Origin: Paraburkholderia fynbosensis
GTDB taxonomy: Bacteria > Pseudomonadota > Gammaproteobacteria > Burkholderiales > Burkholderiaceae
Length of the DNA stretch: 64,000 nt
NCBI RefSeq assembly: GCF_902859935.1
Contig: NZ_CADIKI010000004.1
Span: 310,001-374,000 of the forward strand
Reading direction: 5' to 3'
Part shown: positions 27,804 through 36,625 of the stretch, one piece after another
Position numbering within the stretch: position 1 is the first letter of the stretch
Layout: every line of letters starts with the position of its first letter
The notes under the pieces: generated by a model
Told to the model about the DNA's origin: nothing
Database searches by the model: none
The model's input: the letters and a program-made list of their open reading frames with translations, nothing else
Position numbers and translations under genes: made by a program

Positions 27804-28549
27804 AAGATATTCGTCCTTCTAAAACGTCCAGCGTTCTGTCAGTTACAGATTGCAAGGGAAAGTCGCGATGCGTCGATCCCTCTTTAAAGGGGCCGACCCG
27901 CGGTGGGTGATCGATCGAAGGAATTCCATGAGCTGCGTTAAAAACGTTGCTCCATAAATCGCAATACAGCTTATGTCGGATGCGGGTGCCTATAAACCGC
28001 CGTGCTGACCAGTGAATATTCCAGCGCTTCGCCGCGCGGCGGACAGGGCTCGATAAGCCTCGGGGCCGCAAATGGAAGAACTGTGGTGACAATGCACTGA
28101 TTGCAAATGGCCGACTTCAGGTCCACGCTCCGTCTCTCGGTGGTGCTTCGTGCGCGCCGCTTTTTTACGTTATAACAGCATCATAACGCACTGAGCGGCC
28201 AAAGCACGCGCCGCTCCCGGTGATTTTATCTGCGAATGCGGTTTATCGAACGGTATCGGCCATTTCCGGCACCCGCTGCCCGGTTTGAATTCCCGCATGG
28301 GCGAGCTATAACCAAATAGCGCAACACCGATTCGCGCTGCCAGCTTGTGGCGACCGGTTCCGGCGATTCGCCAGTACGCGTCCGACATCGGTTCCAAGTG
28401 TGGCAATTATTTACTCGTTTAGTTCGGTCGCCGGCGCATCGGTTGCGCGTCGGCACCGGCCTGTTGCTCAGCCCGACTGGGCAAGTTGGATTTCGCGGAT
28501 CACTCTTCAGGAGGACGAGAACTGCCGCGCCGGATTCGAGGAGTTGGAC
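27804..28549. other. Long AT-richer gap without a recognisable gene
   Basis: About 750 bases lower in GC than the flanks. All frames in it lack ribosome-binding sites and protein-like composition. It contains GTTATAACAGCATCATAAC near 28170, an imperfect inverted repeat. The position between an H-NS-like gene and a secreted-protein gene suggests regulatory DNA or old horizontally acquired sequence. Confidence 0.35.
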
Positions 28550-28867
28550 ATGAAAGTACGTTTATTGGTGGTAGCCGCAAGCGCCGTTCTGCTTCTCGCG
28601 CCCAGAACGGCCAACGCGATGGGGCCGCAGGGCCACCCGGACACTGCAATCTCCGGCAAAGCGCAGATGCAACAGAACGCGAACGAATCGGCGCAGGCGA
28701 CGACCGATATGTCGCTCGGCGAAACCTGGCACGGTACGCAGACGGGCGCGCAAGGAGCGCAGAACGTGTCGTACGGCGGCGTGGCCGCGGGGCAGTCGGA
28801 AACCGGCGGGCGGCATGGCCGGCCCTGCGGCTCCGGGCCTCAATGCAAGATCTATTTCGGTCAATGA
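28550..28867 (+). CDS. Small secreted protein of unknown function
   Basis: A 105-residue protein with a classical Sec signal peptide (MKVRLLVVAASAVLLL, cleavage after TANA). The mature part is rich in Gln, Gly and Thr and ends in CGSGPQCKIYFGQ, where the two cysteines could form a small disulfide loop. GAGGAG lies five bases before the ATG at 28550. No family is recognised. Single gene. Confidence 0.65.
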   Translation: MKVRLLVVAASAVLLLAPRTANAMGPQGHPDTAISGKAQMQQNANESAQATTDMSLGETWHGTQTGAQGAQNVSYGGVAAGQSETGGRHGRPCGSGPQCKIYFGQ

Positions 28868-28925
28868 CCGGTCCACGAGGGGCATGCGGCGTCAGGAGGA
28901 AGACGCCGCGTCCCGCGGGTGGTTT

Positions 28926-29198
28926 TCACGCCAGTGCCATGTTCTGCAGCGACTGCCCAGCGTGCCGGTCAATACGGTCCATCATCCCGGCGACACCTCG
29001 TGCTTGCAGTTCGCTGCGCTCGTTGTAGCTGCGGAATTCATCCAGCAGCGCGCGCCATGACCCGTGCCAGCGCATCTCCCTCACACAGGAGCCGGACGGA
29101 TCGGCAATGCGCAGCACGCCATTGTCCGGATAGAAGGTCAACGTGACGGGCATGCCGTCGAGCACGCAGGTGGCGGTGCAGGGGCGGGTGGTGAGCAT
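28926..29198 (-). CDS. 90-residue hypothetical protein
   Basis: A small cytoplasmic protein starting MLTTRPCTATCVLDGMPVT, with a beta-rich first half (VTLTFYPDNGVLRIADPSG) and a helical second half ending in ARGVAGMMDRIDRHAG. AAGGA lies eight bases upstream of the ATG at 29198. I do not recognise the family. It converges on the secreted-protein gene at 28550. Confidence 0.55.
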   Translation of the reverse strand: MLTTRPCTATCVLDGMPVTLTFYPDNGVLRIADPSGSCVREMRWHGSWRALLDEFRSYNERSELQARGVAGMMDRIDRHAGQSLQNMALA

Positions 29199-29427
29199 GG
29201 GCGAGATCCTTTTTCTGGTAAGCGGATGAATTTGCGTTGAATGCCGACGGGCTTCAGCAAACGCTATGCCTGCGCCGCCGCGGCTGCCTCGGAAAAATTA
29301 GCGTGATCTGCTAAATACCCCCACGACCGTCTGCAATTTTCCGGAGTGGTCAGCGAGCGATTAAAGACGATGTTAAGGTGTCGTCCATTCGGGTTTCACC
29401 CACTGTCTTTCCCCAACGGCAATCGTG

Positions 29428-29451
29428 AGCAGGCTACTAGGCCTGCTTTTT
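29428..29451 (+). terminator. Intrinsic terminator 87 bases upstream of an MFS gene
   Basis: AGCAGGC (29428-29434), six-base loop, GCCTGCT (29441-29447) followed by further T to 29451. It points the same way as the MFS gene starting at 29538, and the closest upstream gene (28926-29198) is on the other strand. It therefore ends a non-coding transcript or attenuates the MFS message. Confidence 0.7.
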
Positions 29452-29537
29452 CACTTGTGATTCGCCGTGCGTGAGTCGATTAGTGCGGTGCAGCCGCTCC
29501 AATCTCACCCGTTGTTGAATAACTCGCGAACAATACT

Positions 29538-30785
29538 ATGTTGATCGAAGATAATCTGTCGGCGCAAAGCGCCGTGACGGACGACGGCGTCTCGTCGTCG
29601 CTGCGTTCGTGGCTGGCGGTCGGCGCCGTCGCCGTCGGTGCTTTCGCCTTCGTGACGACGGAGTTTCTGCCCGTCGGCGTGCTCCCGCGCGTCGCGGCGG
29701 ATCTGGGCGTGTCGCCCGGCACGGCCGGCCTGATGGTGACGGTGCCCGGCGTGATCGCCGCGATATCGGCGCCGGGCTTGATGTTGGTCGCGGGCCGCAT
29801 GGATCGGCGGCGCGTCTTTCTTTTGCTGACCGCGTTGCTGCTGGCGTCGAACCTGATTTCGGCTTTTGCACCCAGTTTTCTGTTCATGCTGCTCGGACGC
29901 GCGCTGCTTGGCGCGTCGTTGGGCGGATTCTGGACGCTCGCCACGGCGGCGTCCGGGCGTCTCGTGCAGCCCAAGGATGCGCCGCGCGCCATGGCGACGA
30001 TATTGACCGGCGTCACCTGTGCGACCGTGATCGGCGTGCCGCTCGGCACGTTCATCGCGAGCTTTGCTTCGTGGCGCGCGTCGTTCCTCGCCACTGGCGT
30101 GTTGGTTGCGTTTGCGCTCGTCGCGCAGTTCTTCTTCGTGCCGTCGCTGCCGTCGTCCACCGCGTTGCGTCTGCGCGATCTGGTCGATGTGTTGCGCCGG
30201 CCGCATCCGCGCCGCAGCATGCTGATGGTGGCACTCGTGTTTGGTGCGCATTTCTCGTCGTACACGTACGTCACGCCGTTCCTGCTGCGCAACGCGAATC
30301 TGTCGATGTCGACCATCACGTGGCTGCTGCTCGGCTTCGGCATCATCGGTTTCTTCTCTAACTTCGCCGTTTCGTCGACGGTGACGCGCAACCTCAAAAC
30401 GTCGGTCGGCGCGATGATCTCGCTGTTGATGTTCGCGCTGGTCTCGCTGCCGCTCCTGCAGCATTCGTCGCTTGGCGTGGTGGCGTTCGTGCTCGCGTGG
30501 GGTGTGTCGTTCGGCGCGTTGCCGCTGTGCTTCAGCATCTGGGTTCAGCGCGCGACGCCGGATTCGCCGGAAGCGGGGTCGGCGCTGTTCGTGAGCATCA
30601 TCCAGGTTGCGATTGCCTTGGGCTCGCTGGTGGGTGGCGTGGTGGTGGACCATGTCGGCATTCCGGCCGACTTTCTGTTCGGCGCCGGCCTCGCATTGCT
30701 GGGACTTGCCGCGCTGGCGAGCTTCGGCAGCATCGAGCAGCGCGTGGCGGCCAAGGCGATCGCCTGTCCGGCGTGCATGGACTAG
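29538..30785 (+). CDS. MFS efflux transporter (DHA1, 12 helices)
   Basis: A 415-residue inner-membrane permease resembling the arabinose/purine-nucleoside exporter branch of DHA1. It has FVTTEFLPVGVLPRVAADLG in helix 1, GRMDRRR in the A-motif loop, and ATVIGVPLGTFIASF typical of the antiporter C-motif. Twelve helices span the protein. The C-terminal IACPACMD is unusual in carrying two cysteines. The start MLIEDN has no strong ribosome-binding site. The terminator at 29428-29451 lies in its upstream region and could control it. Confidence 0.9.
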   Translation: MLIEDNLSAQSAVTDDGVSSSLRSWLAVGAVAVGAFAFVTTEFLPVGVLPRVAADLGVSPGTAGLMVTVPGVIAAISAPGLMLVAGRMDRRRVFLLLTALLLASNLISAFAPSFLFMLLGRALLGASLGGFWTLATAASGRLVQPKDAPRAMATILTGVTCATVIGVPLGTFIASFASWRASFLATGVLVAFALVAQFFFVPSLPSSTALRLRDLVDVLRRPHPRRSMLMVALVFGAHFSSYTYVTPFLLRNANLSMSTITWLLLGFGIIGFFSNFAVSSTVTRNLKTSVGAMISLLMFALVSLPLLQHSSLGVVAFVLAWGVSFGALPLCFSIWVQRATPDSPEAGSALFVSIIQVAIALGSLVGGVVVDHVGIPADFLFGAGLALLGLAALASFGSIEQRVAAKAIACPACMD

Positions 30786-30908
30786 CGCTTCTGCGGGGCG
30801 CACGCGCTGCGTCGTGTCGGTGAGCGAGGCGCAATAGGCATGCAACGTGCTGTGGACGTGCTGTCAGCGGTAATGGGATAACACGATTCGCAGCCAACGG
30901 AGGCAGCC

Positions 30909-31421
30909 ATGCGAGAAGCCGCACCTAGCTCATCTGCGGACAGTCCTGGCACCGCGCCGGACGCATCGCGTACGGTTCCCGCGCCGACGCACCCCGTCAC
31001 CCGGGCGTTCGACGCCTTTGCCAGTGCGGTGATGCGGCTCGCGGGTTCGCCGGTCGCTTTCGGCGTCGCGGCAATTACGGTGCTCGGCTGGGCCATCACC
31101 GGACCGCTGTTTCACTTCTCCGATGCTTGGCAACTGGTCATCAATACGGGCACGACCATCATCACGTTTCTGATGGTCTTTCTGATCCAGCAAGGTCAGA
31201 ACAAGGACAGCGTGGCCGTACATCTGAAGCTGAACGAACTGCTCGCCTCGCATCGCGCCGCGAACAATCAGCTAATCGGCATCGAGGCCGCATCCGAGGA
31301 CGAGCTTCGACGCCTTGCCGCAGCGTATTTGCAACTGGCGAGCAAGGCCGCTGGCACGCGCACGGAAAGCGTCGATGTGGATGCCTGTGTGGAAAAGAAG
31401 CCGGTGCAGGCGAGTGAATGA
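30909..31421 (+). CDS. Low-affinity iron permease family membrane protein
   Basis: A 170-residue protein. After a 30-residue polar N-terminus it has two membrane helices (about 45-65 and 72-92) and then the signature QQGQNKDSVAVHLKLNELL of the low-affinity iron permease family. In bacteria the transport role of these proteins is not established. ACGGAGGC precedes the ATG at 30909. Single gene. Confidence 0.8.
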   Translation: MREAAPSSSADSPGTAPDASRTVPAPTHPVTRAFDAFASAVMRLAGSPVAFGVAAITVLGWAITGPLFHFSDAWQLVINTGTTIITFLMVFLIQQGQNKDSVAVHLKLNELLASHRAANNQLIGIEAASEDELRRLAAAYLQLASKAAGTRTESVDVDACVEKKPVQASE

Positions 31422-31961
31422 AAAAAAGTCGATGCGATTATTTGCCTGCTGCGGTTCGCTTCGGCATTCAGGACGCCGATCTTCCGCCTGGTCGGTCGCG
31501 AACTGTGACGTGTGCGCACGCGGTGGATAGCTCACGCTGAAGCGCGCTCCGATCGGCATGGGTGAGCGCGCCGCCGCCGTTCCTCTGGCGCGAGGCGTCC
31601 GACCGATCGGCCGCCCGGCGGCGCATGTTCAACCTTCGCGCGAAGTCGTGGCGCAATACCACGCATGCGAACTCATTCCCTGCGCATCTGATGTGCGCCA
31701 GCGGGATGAGCCAGCCATATCCGCACGTCTGCCAACCCAATGCATCTGCAATGCGCCATGGATCGACCACGGCGCCGATCCGTGCCGCCACGCCAGAACG
31801 CCACTCCGCCGCGCAGAAACAGCAACGGCTGATCATGGCGGCGGAGCGGGCTCGCGTGTACGATCATTCTGCGCGGCCTGTCGGAGACAGCGCAGGGACG
31901 GTCAATGGAATGGCTTGTGTGACTGACTTGTACCAACGACACACTCAAAAAGGATTAATCC
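31422..31961. other. Gene-free stretch
   Basis: About 540 bases. Frames exist on both strands, but none has a ribosome-binding site or a composition like that of the neighbouring genes. No repeat or terminator stands out. Confidence 0.3.
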
Positions 31962-32567
31962 ATGGCTTGCAAGACACCGAAGTCGAAGTTGGGTCGCGTG
32001 AAGGCTATTCCGGTCGTGCTGGCGTTACTGCTCGCAACGGCTTACCCGGCCATGGCACAGGAGCCGGCTTCAGTGCCACAGGCGGTCGGCGCGGCGGCGC
32101 TGGTTCACGTGCAGGCGCGTGTCGTCGCAATCGATGCGGAGTCGAACAGCGTCGCGTTGCGTGGTCCGCGTGGCAACGTCGAGATCGTCGACGTGAATCC
32201 GGAACTGGCAGACGTGAAAAAGCTGCACGTGGGCGACATCGTCGACATTGCCTACAAGAAGGCCGTTCTGATCGGCGTTGACAAGGTCGCGACGAGCGGC
32301 ATCCGTCAGCGTATCGATACCCAGCTTGCACAGCCCGCGTCGGGTGGCGTCGTGACGTCGGCGCGTCGTGTCGAGGTGGTCGCGACCGTGCAGAAAATCG
32401 ACCGCAAGCGTCACTCGGTCACGCTGCGCGGGCCGACGCGCACCGAAACGCTCGACGTGGCGCCGGACGTTTCATTGGCCGGCGTCAAGGTGGGCGATTC
32501 GGTGCGGGCGGTATTCGTCGCCGCTATCGCGGCCTCAGTGTCGCGCGACGGCGCCGAACTCAAATGA
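31962..32567 (+). CDS. Exported protein with two tandem beta-strand repeats
   Basis: A 201-residue protein with a signal peptide (basic start, hydrophobic PVVLALLLATAYP, AMAQ cleavage site). The mature part contains two related units: VQARVVAIDAESNSVALRGP (from about residue 50) and VVATVQKIDRKRHSVTLRGP (from about 132). Each ends in a glycine-proline turn and is followed by a valine-rich segment ending KVGD or HVGD. This looks like an internal duplication of a small beta-barrel. Function unknown. AAAAGGA lies upstream of the ATG. Confidence 0.7.
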   Translation: MACKTPKSKLGRVKAIPVVLALLLATAYPAMAQEPASVPQAVGAAALVHVQARVVAIDAESNSVALRGPRGNVEIVDVNPELADVKKLHVGDIVDIAYKKAVLIGVDKVATSGIRQRIDTQLAQPASGGVVTSARRVEVVATVQKIDRKRHSVTLRGPTRTETLDVAPDVSLAGVKVGDSVRAVFVAAIAASVSRDGAELK

Positions 32568-32716
32568 CGAGCGCATGGCGCGAGTGACGCGTCACATCGC
32601 GTACGACGTCCGCGGCAGTGCGATTGCGATTCGAATCGCGCTGCGCCCGAAGTTCGACGCCGTGCCCAGCAACGATCGTCGACGCGCTCCGGCCGTCGCG
32701 TGCGAAGGAGCATGGA

Positions 32717-32950
32717 ATGGAACAGAAACCAGTGAAGTCCACCGACGCATCGGCTCGCAGAAAACTCATCCGCAGCAAGGTGCATCTCGGGCTCGCCGCG
32801 TTCGGCACGTTGGCGGCGGTCGTGGGAATCGGCGTGGTGATCAAGGGCGGTCTTTACTTCGACCGGACGAAGGTGCTGGTCGGCGTGGGCATCATCATCG
32901 TGTCGACCGTCCTGTATGTTTCGATGCTTTTCATCGAATCGGACGAGTAG
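32717..32950 (+). CDS. Small two-helix membrane protein
   Basis: A 77-residue protein with a short basic N-terminus and two membrane helices, LGLAAFGTLAAVVGIGVVI and VLVGVGIIIVSTVLYVSMLF, joined by a short loop, ending in ESDE. AAGGAG lies six bases before the ATG at 32717. It follows the exported repeat protein on the same strand by 149 bases. No known family. Confidence 0.6.
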   Translation: MEQKPVKSTDASARRKLIRSKVHLGLAAFGTLAAVVGIGVVIKGGLYFDRTKVLVGVGIIIVSTVLYVSMLFIESDE

Positions 32951-33118
32951 GCGAGACTTGCCCTTCGTGTGGATGCGGCCGGTGCTCCGTTGACGCGCAA
33001 GACGTGAAAGCTCGCGCGGAAGCCCCTTCATAGGAGCACGCGGAGTTCGTTCGTATGTGTCCGTGCAACTGTCGGTGCAACTCCACGCGGGCAGTGCTCA
33101 TTCATTGGCAAAACACAA

Positions 33119-33343
33119 ATGGACCTGTGGATTCAACCTTGCAGACCGTGCTCCGATCTCTACGGGGAGCCGGCCGCGAGTCCCCCGCACGAAGATCTCA
33201 GGTTCGATAGCGTAGGCGCGGTATCGGATACACGAAAGGAGGAGCACTACACCTGCATGCGATGCCGCGCGGTGTTTGCGCGAATACTTGCCGGGCCGCC
33301 GACGCAGCAGATCTGGATGCTGTTGAACGCCGGCCAGCATTAA
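33119..33343 (+). CDS. Small protein with two CxxC motifs (possible zinc ribbon)
   Basis: A 74-residue protein with CRPC near residue 8 and CMRC near residue 46, a spacing that suits a small zinc ribbon. The C-terminal ARILAGPPTQQIWMLLNAGQ is hydrophobic. The upstream region has no strong ribosome-binding site, so the start is provisional. No family is recognised. Confidence 0.45.
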   Translation: MDLWIQPCRPCSDLYGEPAASPPHEDLRFDSVGAVSDTRKEEHYTCMRCRAVFARILAGPPTQQIWMLLNAGQH

Positions 33344-33588
33344 GGCCGCGCCTGCTCGTAGTACCAATATTGACTTATTGTTTTCGTTCCATATTCAGGA
33401 GAACGGAAGGCAGAGTGCTTCAGTTGCCTCCAGGCATCGACTCCTCGGGTCAGACCGCAGACCGACGCGGGGCCCCGCTCTTGCGCGAGCCGTTTCAGTC
33501 CCTCGATGCATCGCGCAGTACGCACGTGCGGAACACGATTGAGCCGGGCACGCGCGTCCACATCCAGGAAGCGCCTGCTTGCGCCGTG

Positions 33589-34506
33589 CTACGCCTTGTT
33601 CGCGGCCGCCTGCTCCTCACGCGCGTACCGCGTCGGTGGCCGGCCAACGTGTCGGGTGAAGGCGACGCTGAAGGTGCTGGCAGAGCTATAGCCGACGCGC
33701 TCCGCGATCTCCGCGATCCGGCCTTCGCTACGGCGCAGCAGATCCTTCGCGAGCGCCATGCGCCAGGTGAGCAGATATTCCATCGGCGCGACGCCGACCG
33801 CACGGCTGAAGCGCTCGAAGAAGGTCGAGCGCGACAGCGCGGCTTCCTTAGCGAGCTCGGCGACCGTCCACGCGTGCGCCGGGCGCGCGTGCATCTCGCG
33901 AATCGCGGCCGCGAGGCGGCCGTCGGCGAGCCCGCTGACGAGACCCGGTAACGCGTTCGTTCCTCCTGCCGTGGAACGCAGCGCCTCGATGAGCAGCACT
34001 TCCAGCAACCGCGAGAGCACGACTTCGCGCGCGGGCCGCTGCTCGTGTGACTCCTCTCGCACGAGTTGCACGAGCGTGGCCAGCCGCTGTTCGCCGCGGA
34101 CATGCACGAGTTGCGGCAGCAGCGAGACCAGCAGGGGCGCATCCGGCGAACCGAAGCTGCAATGGCCCGCCATCATGCGCGCGTCGATCGGATTGCCCAG
34201 GGGGCCGATTCTGAATTCACCGTTGCACAACGCGACGGGCGCCGGCGTGTCCAGTCCCGGCGGCGGCTCGAGGCTGGACATCGAGACGCCATATGCCGCG
34301 GGAATCAGGACGAAGTCACCCGACTGGAGTTCGATGGGATCGTGTCCGTCGATGGCGATGAGGCACCCGCCTTCGAGGAGCACGCAATAGAACGGCTGGC
34401 CGGCATTCGAGCGACCGGTGCGCCAGGGGCTCGCGCCGTGGACGAGTTTCGAGAACCGGGCACCCGGCTGAAGCAGCGTCACCACTTCGGCCAACGGATC
34501 GATCAT
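33589..34506 (-). CDS. AraC-family transcriptional regulator
   Basis: A 305-residue regulator. Residues 1-190 are a cupin-type sensor of the AraC_N/Cupin_6 sort, with FYCVLLEGGCLIAIDGHDPI. The C-terminal 105 residues hold the two helix-turn-helix units of AraC proteins, WTVAELAKEAALSRSTFFERF and IAEIAERVGYSSASTFSVAF, followed by GRPPTRYAR. It is divergent from the SDR gene at 34607 with 100 bases between starts. This arrangement, AraC with a cupin sensor next to an SDR, commonly has the regulator control the reductase; that is inference here. Confidence 0.92.
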   Translation of the reverse strand: MIDPLAEVVTLLQPGARFSKLVHGASPWRTGRSNAGQPFYCVLLEGGCLIAIDGHDPIELQSGDFVLIPAAYGVSMSSLEPPPGLDTPAPVALCNGEFRIGPLGNPIDARMMAGHCSFGSPDAPLLVSLLPQLVHVRGEQRLATLVQLVREESHEQRPAREVVLSRLLEVLLIEALRSTAGGTNALPGLVSGLADGRLAAAIREMHARPAHAWTVAELAKEAALSRSTFFERFSRAVGVAPMEYLLTWRMALAKDLLRRSEGRIAEIAERVGYSSASTFSVAFTRHVGRPPTRYAREEQAAANKA

Positions 34507-34606
34507 CGCCGGACTCCTGCAAATGAAATTCGGATCATTGATTGTAGCAAGTACGGTCTCAGAGACCTATCGTAGGGGCTCCCACAAACACCTCACAGGA
34601 ATGCCC

Positions 34607-35356
34607 ATGCAAACCGTCCTGATCAGCGGCTGCTCTTCCGGTTTCGGCCTCGAGATCGCCCGCTACTTTCTAGCCCGCGACTGGCAGGTCGTCGCCACGA
34701 TGCGCACGCCGCGCGCCGACATACTGCCGCCGTCGGAACGCCTGCGCGTGCTGGCGCTCGACGTCACGAATCCGCAGAGCATTCGCGAGGCGGTCGAGCT
34801 TGCCGGCCCGATCGACGTCCTCGTGAACAACGCGGGCTTCGGCGCGGCATCCCCGGCCGAACTCGTCCCGCTTGCGACGGTGCGCGAGCTCTTCGAGACC
34901 AACTGCTTCGGCACGATCGCCTTGACGCAAGCGGTGCTGCCGCAGTTCCGGCAGCGCAAGGCTGGCGTCGTCGTGAACGTGACGTCGAGCGTGACGTTGA
35001 AGGCACTGCCGCTGCTCGCCGCGTACCGAGCGAGCAAGATGGCGGTGAATGCCTTCACCGAGTCGATGGCGCTGGAACTCGAGCCGTTCGGCGTGCGGTC
35101 GCACCTGGTGCTGCCGGGCCGCGCGCCTGACACCCGCTTCGGCGATAACGCGCGCGCTCACATACACGGCTTTGACCACGAGGCCTACGCCGATCTCGCC
35201 AAGACGATCCTCGAACAGCTGGGAGATACGTCTTCTCCGATCACCCATGCAGAGGACGTCGCCGAAGCCGTGTGGCGCGCGGCGACCGACCCGTCATCGC
35301 CGATGCGTATCCCGGCCGGCGCCGACGCCGAAGCATGGGCGGCCGAGGTGCGCTGA
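34607..35356 (+). CDS. Short-chain dehydrogenase/reductase (SDR)
   Basis: A 249-residue classical SDR. The cofactor loop is ISGCSSGFGLEIARYF, LVNNAGFG is the NAG motif, the catalytic serine is in NVTSSVT, and Tyr and Lys are in YRASKMAV. The final 60 residues are atypical and lack the usual SDR C-terminal sequence. The substrate is unknown. I took the ATG at 34607, with AGGA eight bases upstream, over the adjacent ATG at 34601. Divergent from an AraC regulator. Confidence 0.9.
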   Translation: MQTVLISGCSSGFGLEIARYFLARDWQVVATMRTPRADILPPSERLRVLALDVTNPQSIREAVELAGPIDVLVNNAGFGAASPAELVPLATVRELFETNCFGTIALTQAVLPQFRQRKAGVVVNVTSSVTLKALPLLAAYRASKMAVNAFTESMALELEPFGVRSHLVLPGRAPDTRFGDNARAHIHGFDHEAYADLAKTILEQLGDTSSPITHAEDVAEAVWRAATDPSSPMRIPAGADAEAWAAEVR

Positions 35357-35440
35357 TCGTCATTACCTTGGCAAGTTACGTGCGGCGGAGATAGTGACCT
35401 TCGAGTTTCAGCCTGAAAAGGCACTGCTTTCGCACGGCGT

Positions 35441-36397
35441 CTAGGTCTTTTCTGGTTTAAGGTATGCGGCGGCCGGACGTTCCCAGTACGGTGCGTCGCC
35501 GAACTTCTCGGCAAAGAAGTCAATGAACGACCGGACTTTCGAGGAAACAGTCTTCTTTCTTGGGTAGACCGCCCATATAGATGCTTCTTGCGTTGTGGGC
35601 TGAATATCCCAGGCGGGGCAGACATGGATCAGGCGGCCGTCGCCAAGCGCCTCATCTGCGAGCCATGTGGGTAAAGCAGCGACGCCAAGACCGCTTTCGG
35701 CTGCTGACATCAACGCGTCGATATCGCTCAGCGTAAGCCGTCCTGTTACCGCAGTTTTTTCCCATTTCGCGGATGGCTCACCGAGCGGCCTGCTATACCA
35801 GGAATTACCCAAGGACCGCGAGAACAACAGGCACGCGTGAGCATTCAATGCGGCCGGCGTAGTCGGCATCCCGCGGGCATTAATGTATGCGGGCGCGGCA
35901 CACGCTACATGGCTGTGCGCAGCGAGGCGTCGAGCCATTAATGACGAGTCTCGCAGTTCGCCTATCCGAATCCCCAGATCGATCTGGGACTCGATAAGAT
36001 TGACGACATCGTCAGTGAATGTCGCATCCACGTCGATATTGCGAAACCGGTCCATAAATTCGCCGAGGTAAGGCATGATATGTTTGCGGCCGAATGACAC
36101 GGGCATCGTCACTCGCAACACGCCTGACGGGCTCAGGTTAAGTGAAGAAGTCGCCTCTCTCGCGTCGTTCAATTGCGCCAATACGTCTGAAACTCTGGCG
36201 TAGAAAACTTTGCCGCCCTCGGTTAGCGACAAACCTCTCGTTGACCTGTTGAACAACGCAATTCGAAGATCTGCCTCGAGTTCGCTAAGGTGTCGCGACA
36301 CGGTCGAGGTCTTGATGGATAGTTCCTGGGCGGCTCGGGTGAGACTGCCCAACTCTGCTGCACGAACGAATGTCCGAACCGCTGCGAAATAATCCAT
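35441..36397 (-). CDS. LysR-family transcriptional regulator
   Basis: A 318-residue LysR protein of the CrgA/DmlR type. The start MDYFAAVRTFVRAAELGSLT leads into the helix-turn-helix RAAQELSIKTSTVSRHLSEL; the effector domain follows from about residue 90. Codon use and GC are lower than in the flanking 30 kb, in line with accessory DNA. It lies on the same strand as the bicupin gene, 229 bases downstream of it, so it is not divergent from that gene. No clear ribosome-binding site is seen. Confidence 0.9.
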   Translation of the reverse strand: MDYFAAVRTFVRAAELGSLTRAAQELSIKTSTVSRHLSELEADLRIALFNRSTRGLSLTEGGKVFYARVSDVLAQLNDAREATSSLNLSPSGVLRVTMPVSFGRKHIMPYLGEFMDRFRNIDVDATFTDDVVNLIESQIDLGIRIGELRDSSLMARRLAAHSHVACAAPAYINARGMPTTPAALNAHACLLFSRSLGNSWYSRPLGEPSAKWEKTAVTGRLTLSDIDALMSAAESGLGVAALPTWLADEALGDGRLIHVCPAWDIQPTTQEASIWAVYPRKKTVSSKVRSFIDFFAEKFGDAPYWERPAAAYLKPEKT

Positions 36398-36625
36398 TGT
36401 ATAAATCCGAGGTAAGGGGGCGCGTGCAAGCGTCACCTGGACTGCATCCAGACGATATTACGATGAGGGCATAGCGCCCAGTGATAGTTGGTGTCCCGTC
36501 CGATGACCAAGGTTCGCCTGAATTCTCCTCTTAATTCCTCCCATGCGACAAGGCCTGCCGCAGCTTAAGAGCTCGGGCAGGCCTCGATGACCAGCTACAA
36601 CAAGTTGCAGAAAGAGTGAGCCGTC

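Noticed and set aside
28170..28456. Short minus-strand frames in the gap before 28550
   Set aside because: No ribosome-binding site, unremarkable composition, no recognisable motif.
31468..31836. Minus-strand frame of 122 codons in the gap before 31962
   Set aside because: Cysteine- and arginine-rich without ribosome-binding site; looks like non-coding high-GC sequence.
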